DNA of 10,160 nucleotides from Candidatus Nealsonbacteria bacterium RIFCSPLOWO2_01_FULL_38_120 (GTDB lineage Bacteria; Patescibacteriota; Minisyncoccia; Minisyncoccales; GWA2-38-27): contig MHMF01000025.1 in NCBI GenBank assembly GCA_001821475.1, positions 25,972-36,131 of the forward strand, read 5' to 3'. Made by a program: the position numbers and the translations under genes. Shown here piece after piece: positions 7,483-10,160 of this stretch (position 1 is the first letter of the stretch; each line of letters starts with the position of its first letter). The notes under the pieces were generated by a model. The model saw only the letters and a list, made by a program, of their open reading frames with translations, was not told the origin of the DNA and made no database searches.

Positions 7483-8336
7483 TGAAACCATTAGTATCAA
7501 TAATTATTTCCACTTGCAATAGAGTTGATTATTTGAAAAAAGCGATTAACAGCGCCTTATGGCAAACATATAAAGATATTGAGCTGATTATAGTTGACAA
7601 CGGTTCCACAGACGGGACATTTGAATTTATTTCCGAACTAATCAAGAAAGACAGCAGGATAAAATTCATAGATAATAAATCACATCCATTTTCCCGCGGA
7701 GGAGCTTCAAATAAGGGAATTGATTTTGCGGCCGGAAAATATATTGCCCGGCTTGACGATGATGATTATTGGGCTGACCAAAAAAAAATAGAAAAACAGA
7801 TCAGTTTTTTGGAAAATCATCTTGATTATGTATTGGTCGGAGGGGGGATGATAGGAATTGATAAATCAGGAAAAGAGTTATTCAGGCGCTTTGATCCGGA
7901 AAAAGACGAAGACATAAGGAGGATAATTATTTTTGATAATTTTTTTCCTCACGGGACAGTTGTTTTTAGGAAAGAGGCCTGCGAAAAAGTCGGCAGATAT
8001 AAGGAGCATAGCAATGAACCGCTTTTCCCGGAGGATTGGGATTTGTGGCTGAAGCTCGGAAGAGTTGGAAAATTTTATAATTTTCAGGAGTATTTTCTTT
8101 ATTATTTAAGGGCGGGCCAGAATACTTTTAGGCAGAATTCTATACAAAACTTAATAATCAATAATCGTATAAGGAAAAAATATCGCAAGGATTATCCTGG
8201 ATATCGGAAGGCGTTTTTGCTCGGCTGGTTAAGTTATTTTTATTCCTTTTTGCCCTTTAGAGAAAAATTCCGTTCGATATTTTCTGAATTGCGAATGAAA
8301 ATTTTCGGTCTTCCAAATAGCAGGATTTCATCGTAG
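7482..8336 (+). CDS. Family-2 glycosyltransferase
   Basis: This is a 284-residue GT-A protein. It opens with V-S-I-I-I-S-T-C-N-R (5-14), has I-V-D-N-G-S-T-D-G-T at 37-46, a full metal-binding L-D-D-D-D-Y-W at 91-97 and the P-E-D-W-D-L-W-L segment at 183-190 that holds the likely catalytic base (E184/D185). All key GT2 residues are therefore present, unlike the S-D-G copies earlier in the window. The start overlaps the upstream TAA by one base, so translation is probably coupled. The final codons (Ser-Ser-stop) lie inside the palindrome at 8325-8376, so that element forms the 3' end of the gene. A hydrophobic stretch near 243-257 is too short and interrupted to call a membrane anchor. The donor is unknown. 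Confidence 0.92.
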   Translation: MKPLVSIIISTCNRVDYLKKAINSALWQTYKDIELIIVDNGSTDGTFEFISELIKKDSRIKFIDNKSHPFSRGGASNKGIDFAAGKYIARLDDDDYWADQKKIEKQISFLENHLDYVLVGGGMIGIDKSGKELFRRFDPEKDEDIRRIIIFDNFFPHGTVVFRKEACEKVGRYKEHSNEPLFPEDWDLWLKLGRVGKFYNFQEYFLYYLRAGQNTFRQNSIQNLIINNRIRKKYRKDYPGYRKAFLLGWLSYFYSFLPFREKFRSIFSELRMKIFGLPNSRISS

Positions 8337-8376
8337 TAAATTTCCTACGATCGTAGGAAATTTACTACGATGAAAT
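8325..8376. repeat. Perfect 52-bp palindrome, copy 2
   Basis: Bases 8325-8350 are the exact reverse complement of 8351-8376. The inner 42 bp match the element at 297-338 except at two positions that pair with each other (A8339 and T8362 here, G306 and C329 there). Each half again contains TCGTAG-N8-CTACGA. The left arm encodes the last residues and TAG stop (8334-8336) of the GT2 gene. The element ends 34 nt before the next start codon. There is no trailing T-run. In RNA it would form a long hairpin at the 3' end of the mRNA, which could protect it from exonucleases or attenuate read-through; that role is inferred. Confidence 0.95.
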
Positions 8377-8410
8377 AGTTTGTCGCGGTAAATAAAAAAA
8401 ATAAAAATAT

Positions 8411-9232
8411 ATGAATAATGATTTAATAAAATATAAAATTGGAATTGCGGGGCTTGGAATGGTCGGAGGATCGTTGAGGAGATATTTTGAAAAAAAACCG
8501 CATTATAAATTATTTCTTTACGACCTTAAAGGAATCGGGTCTCTTGACGAGCTTAATCGAGCGGATTTTGTTTATCTTTGCCTGCCTACGCCCTATAATA
8601 TAGAAATAGGTTGCGATATAAGCGTCATAGAGAAAGTTGTGTCGCAGATAAAAGGAAACAAGATTTTAATTATAAAATCAACAGTTATGCCGGGCGCAAC
8701 GGATAAATTGCAGGAAAAGTATTGTAGGCATAAGTTTTTATTCAATCCTGAATTTTTAACAGAAGCAACGGCTGACGAGGATATGTGTTTTCCAGACAGG
8801 CAGATAGTTGGATATACGGATAAAAGTTATGATGTCGCGAAAGATATTCTTCAACAGCTTCCTCTCGCGCCTTTTGAGAGAATCGCGCCGGCGGTTGTGG
8901 CGGAGTTTATTAAATATGGAGGAAATACTTGGTTTTCAGTCAAGGTCGCGAAAAATAACGAGATGTATGATTTGTGCAAAAAATTCGGATTAGACGAAAA
9001 GAAATGGGAAATGGTGGTTGATGGAATGGCGGCTGATAAGAGAATAGGCAGAACGCATCTGACGATTATGCATAAGAATAAAAGAGGGTATTTTGGAAAA
9101 TGTCTGCCCAAAGACGCAAAGGCGCTCTTGGACTTCGCTAAAAAATTAGAAGTTGATATGCCTGTTCTGGAAGCGGCCGACAAATACAATGATAAACTTC
9201 TTGAGTCGCAGGGATATAAGAAATACATCTAA
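8411..9232 (+). CDS. Short UDP-glucose/GDP-mannose dehydrogenase-family protein lacking the C-terminal UDP-binding domain
   Basis: The 273-residue protein has the NAD-binding G-L-G-M-V-G-G at 14-20, K-S-T-V-M-P-G-A-T at 89-97, N-P-E-F-L at 112-116, the E-F-I-K-Y-G-G-N helix at 165-172 and G-Y-F-G-K-C-L-P-K-D at 226-235 with the catalytic Cys231. These are the family's NAD-binding and central domains. Full-length enzymes are about 390-450 residues and oxidise the C6 alcohol of a nucleotide sugar to a uronic acid. Here the protein stops just after the helix that normally leads into the C-terminal domain. The N-terminal loop carrying the E-P-G-L motif is also absent. The active-site cysteine remains, so this may be a genuine short variant with a different substrate. 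ATG at 8411 lies just ahead of the Rossmann strand, and no Shine-Dalgarno is seen. Confidence 0.85.
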   Translation: MNNDLIKYKIGIAGLGMVGGSLRRYFEKKPHYKLFLYDLKGIGSLDELNRADFVYLCLPTPYNIEIGCDISVIEKVVSQIKGNKILIIKSTVMPGATDKLQEKYCRHKFLFNPEFLTEATADEDMCFPDRQIVGYTDKSYDVAKDILQQLPLAPFERIAPAVVAEFIKYGGNTWFSVKVAKNNEMYDLCKKFGLDEKKWEMVVDGMAADKRIGRTHLTIMHKNKRGYFGKCLPKDAKALLDFAKKLEVDMPVLEAADKYNDKLLESQGYKKYI

Positions 9233-9263
9233 ACTAAAAATTCAAAGCGTAAAACTAAAAGCG

Positions 9264-9405
9264 CAAAACCACAACTTAAAGCCCTAAAATCCAATGATCA
9301 ATAACCAAATAAATCCCAAATTTTAAACACGGATACGGCTTGGAAGGTTGGGGTTTGGGTATTGGATTTCAAGTCGTAGTTTTGAGTTTTAAGGTTGTGG
9401 TTTTG
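9264..9405. repeat. Large imperfect inverted repeat in the intergenic gap
   Basis: Pairing segments are 9264-9275 with 9394-9405 (12 bp), 9276-9280 with 9388-9392 (one base bulged), 9287-9295 with 9361-9369 (9 bp) and 9315-9320 with 9354-9359 (6 bp). The left arm is nearly all A and C and the right arm nearly all T and G, which gives a striking strand asymmetry. No open frame of note lies inside. It may form a large RNA hairpin between the dehydrogenase-like gene and asnB, or be a decayed repeat element. It does not look like a standard terminator. Confidence 0.7.
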
Positions 9406-9414
9406 AGTTTTGAG
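9373..9414 (+). repeat. 21-bp tandem direct repeat, two copies
   Basis: Bases 9373-9393 and 9394-9414 are adjacent 21-base units that match at 18 of 21 positions around a TTTTGAGTTTT core. They make up most of the right arm of the surrounding inverted repeat and end 8 nt before the asnB-like start codon at 9423. Confidence 0.85.
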
Positions 9415-9422
9415 TTAAATTT

Positions 9423-10160
9423 ATGTGCGGAATAGTTGGAATTTGGGATTTCAGGCAAGGGAGCGATAAAATAAGCAAGGGACTGATAGAATCAATGAGA
9501 GACGCCCTTGCTCACAGGGGCCCGGATGACGCCGGGATTTTTATTGATGAAAAATATAATTTAGCTTTTGGCCACAGGCGGCTGTCTATTATTGATTTGT
9601 CTGCTCGAGGCCATCAGCCGATGGCCAATGACAGCCGAGAATTATGGATAACTTATAACGGAGAGATATATAATTATAAAGAAATCAGAAGCGAGCTCGT
9701 ATTTCTTGGTTGTAAATTTAAGAGCGATTCAGACACGGAAGTGGCGCTCAAAGCGTATGAGAAGTGGGGGATTAAATCGGTTCGCAAGCTGAACGGGATG
9801 TTTGCTTTTGCGATTTGGGATAAGAGAAGAGAAAAGATATTTCTTTTCAGAGATAGGGCGGGCGTAAAGCCACTATATTATTATTTTAAGGACGGACTTT
9901 TTCTTTTTGCTTCCGAGCTTAAAGCGTTTCACAAGCATCCTGATTTCAAGAAAGAAATCAATCCAGACGGTTTGGCTTTATTTTTACAGTTAGGATATAT
10001 TCCGGCTCCTTATGTTATTTTTAGGAATACATATAAACTGCTCCCGGGCCATTATTTGGAAATAGATAGAAATAAAGATTTCAAAGAAACAAGATATTGG
10101 GATATAATGGATTATTATTCGGGAAAGCAAATGGACAAATCCGAAGAAGAAGTGGAGAAA
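9423..10160 (+). CDS. asnB: Asparagine synthase (glutamine-hydrolysing), AsnB type, 5' part only
   Basis: The frame runs 246 codons from ATG at 9423 to the window end with no stop. It begins M-C-G-I-V-G, so after Met removal Cys2 is the N-terminal nucleophile of class II glutamine amidotransferases. Further family motifs are H-R-G-P-D-D at 31-36, H-R-R-L-S-I-I-D at 51-58, Y-N-G-E-I-Y-N-Y at 78-85, S-D-T-E at 103-106 and R-D-R-A-G-V-K-P-L-Y at 143-152. The ATP-binding synthetase domain would begin past the window edge. In surface-glycan loci such AsnB proteins often amidate sugar acids or other acceptors instead of aspartate. The upstream dehydrogenase-like gene makes that idea reasonable here, but it is unproven. 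The 190-nt leader holds the inverted repeat. TGAG at 9411-9414 is a weak Shine-Dalgarno candidate. Confidence 0.92.
   Translation, partial: MCGIVGIWDFRQGSDKISKGLIESMRDALAHRGPDDAGIFIDEKYNLAFGHRRLSIIDLSARGHQPMANDSRELWITYNGEIYNYKEIRSELVFLGCKFKSDSDTEVALKAYEKWGIKSVRKLNGMFAFAIWDKRREKIFLFRDRAGVKPLYYYFKDGLFLFASELKAFHKHPDFKKEINPDGLALFLQLGYIPAPYVIFRNTYKLLPGHYLEIDRNKDFKETRYWDIMDYYSGKQMDKSEEEVEK

Noticed and set aside
8851..9228. Open frame of 125 codons on the - strand opposite the dehydrogenase-like gene
   Set aside because: It lies wholly inside a gene with clear family motifs on the + strand and has no recognisable domain. It is a shadow frame.

Overview
The window is an AT-rich bacterial segment carrying ten protein-coding genes, all on the + strand, nearly all of them for making or transferring sugars. 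It reads as the inside of a surface-glycan (lipopolysaccharide, capsule or glycoprotein type) biosynthesis locus. TAA, TAG and TGA all act as stops, so the standard bacterial code fits. Most genes lack a clear Shine-Dalgarno sequence and instead have an A-rich leader, often ending in TTATG. The compact AT-rich style and a shortened nucleotide-sugar dehydrogenase would suit a Patescibacteria/CPR-type or similar uncultured lineage. That placement is an inference and is not firm.

Layout. Bases 1-283 hold the 3' end of a GmhB-like heptose-bisphosphate phosphatase (HAD family). A perfect 42-bp palindrome follows at 297-338. Then come a 749-residue protein with two family-2 glycosyltransferase (GT2) domains (368-2617) and a separate 338-residue GT2 (2623-3639) that is a gapless paralogue of the second half of the first. 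Next are a SAM methyltransferase (3717-4403), a pentanucleotide tandem repeat filling the next intergenic gap (4405-4444), a CgeB-like GT-B glycosyltransferase (4444-5505), a zinc-ribbon plus methyltransferase protein (5508-6461), a CDP-glucose 4,6-dehydratase-like SDR enzyme (6493-7482) and another GT2 (7482-8336). The last codons and stop of that GT2 lie inside a second palindrome, 52 bp and perfect (8325-8376). After it come a short UDP-glucose/GDP-mannose dehydrogenase-like protein (8411-9232), a 190-bp gap holding a large imperfect inverted repeat with a 21-bp tandem repeat (9233-9422), and the 5' part of a glutamine-hydrolysing asparagine synthase (9423 to the window end).

How they fit together. 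The phosphatase, dehydratase and dehydrogenase-like proteins would prepare activated sugars. The four glycosyltransferase genes would assemble them, the two methyltransferases could modify the product or lipid intermediates, and the AsnB-type amidotransferase could amidate a sugar acid. Spacing from 338 to 8411 is mostly tight (-1 to 77 nt), as in an operon.

Most notable signals. (1) Two copies of the same palindrome bracket the seven-gene block. Each half of the palindrome is itself an inverted repeat, and the copies differ in the core by one compensatory base-pair change. (2) The duplicated GT2 pair is mosaic: perfectly identical DNA blocks of 141, 96, 72 and 68 bp sit beside strongly diverged stretches, pointing to gene conversion. 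(3) The dehydrogenase ends at a domain boundary and lacks the usual UDP-binding C-terminal domain. No clearly new defence system, mobile element with a transposase, CRISPR array or RNA gene was seen.
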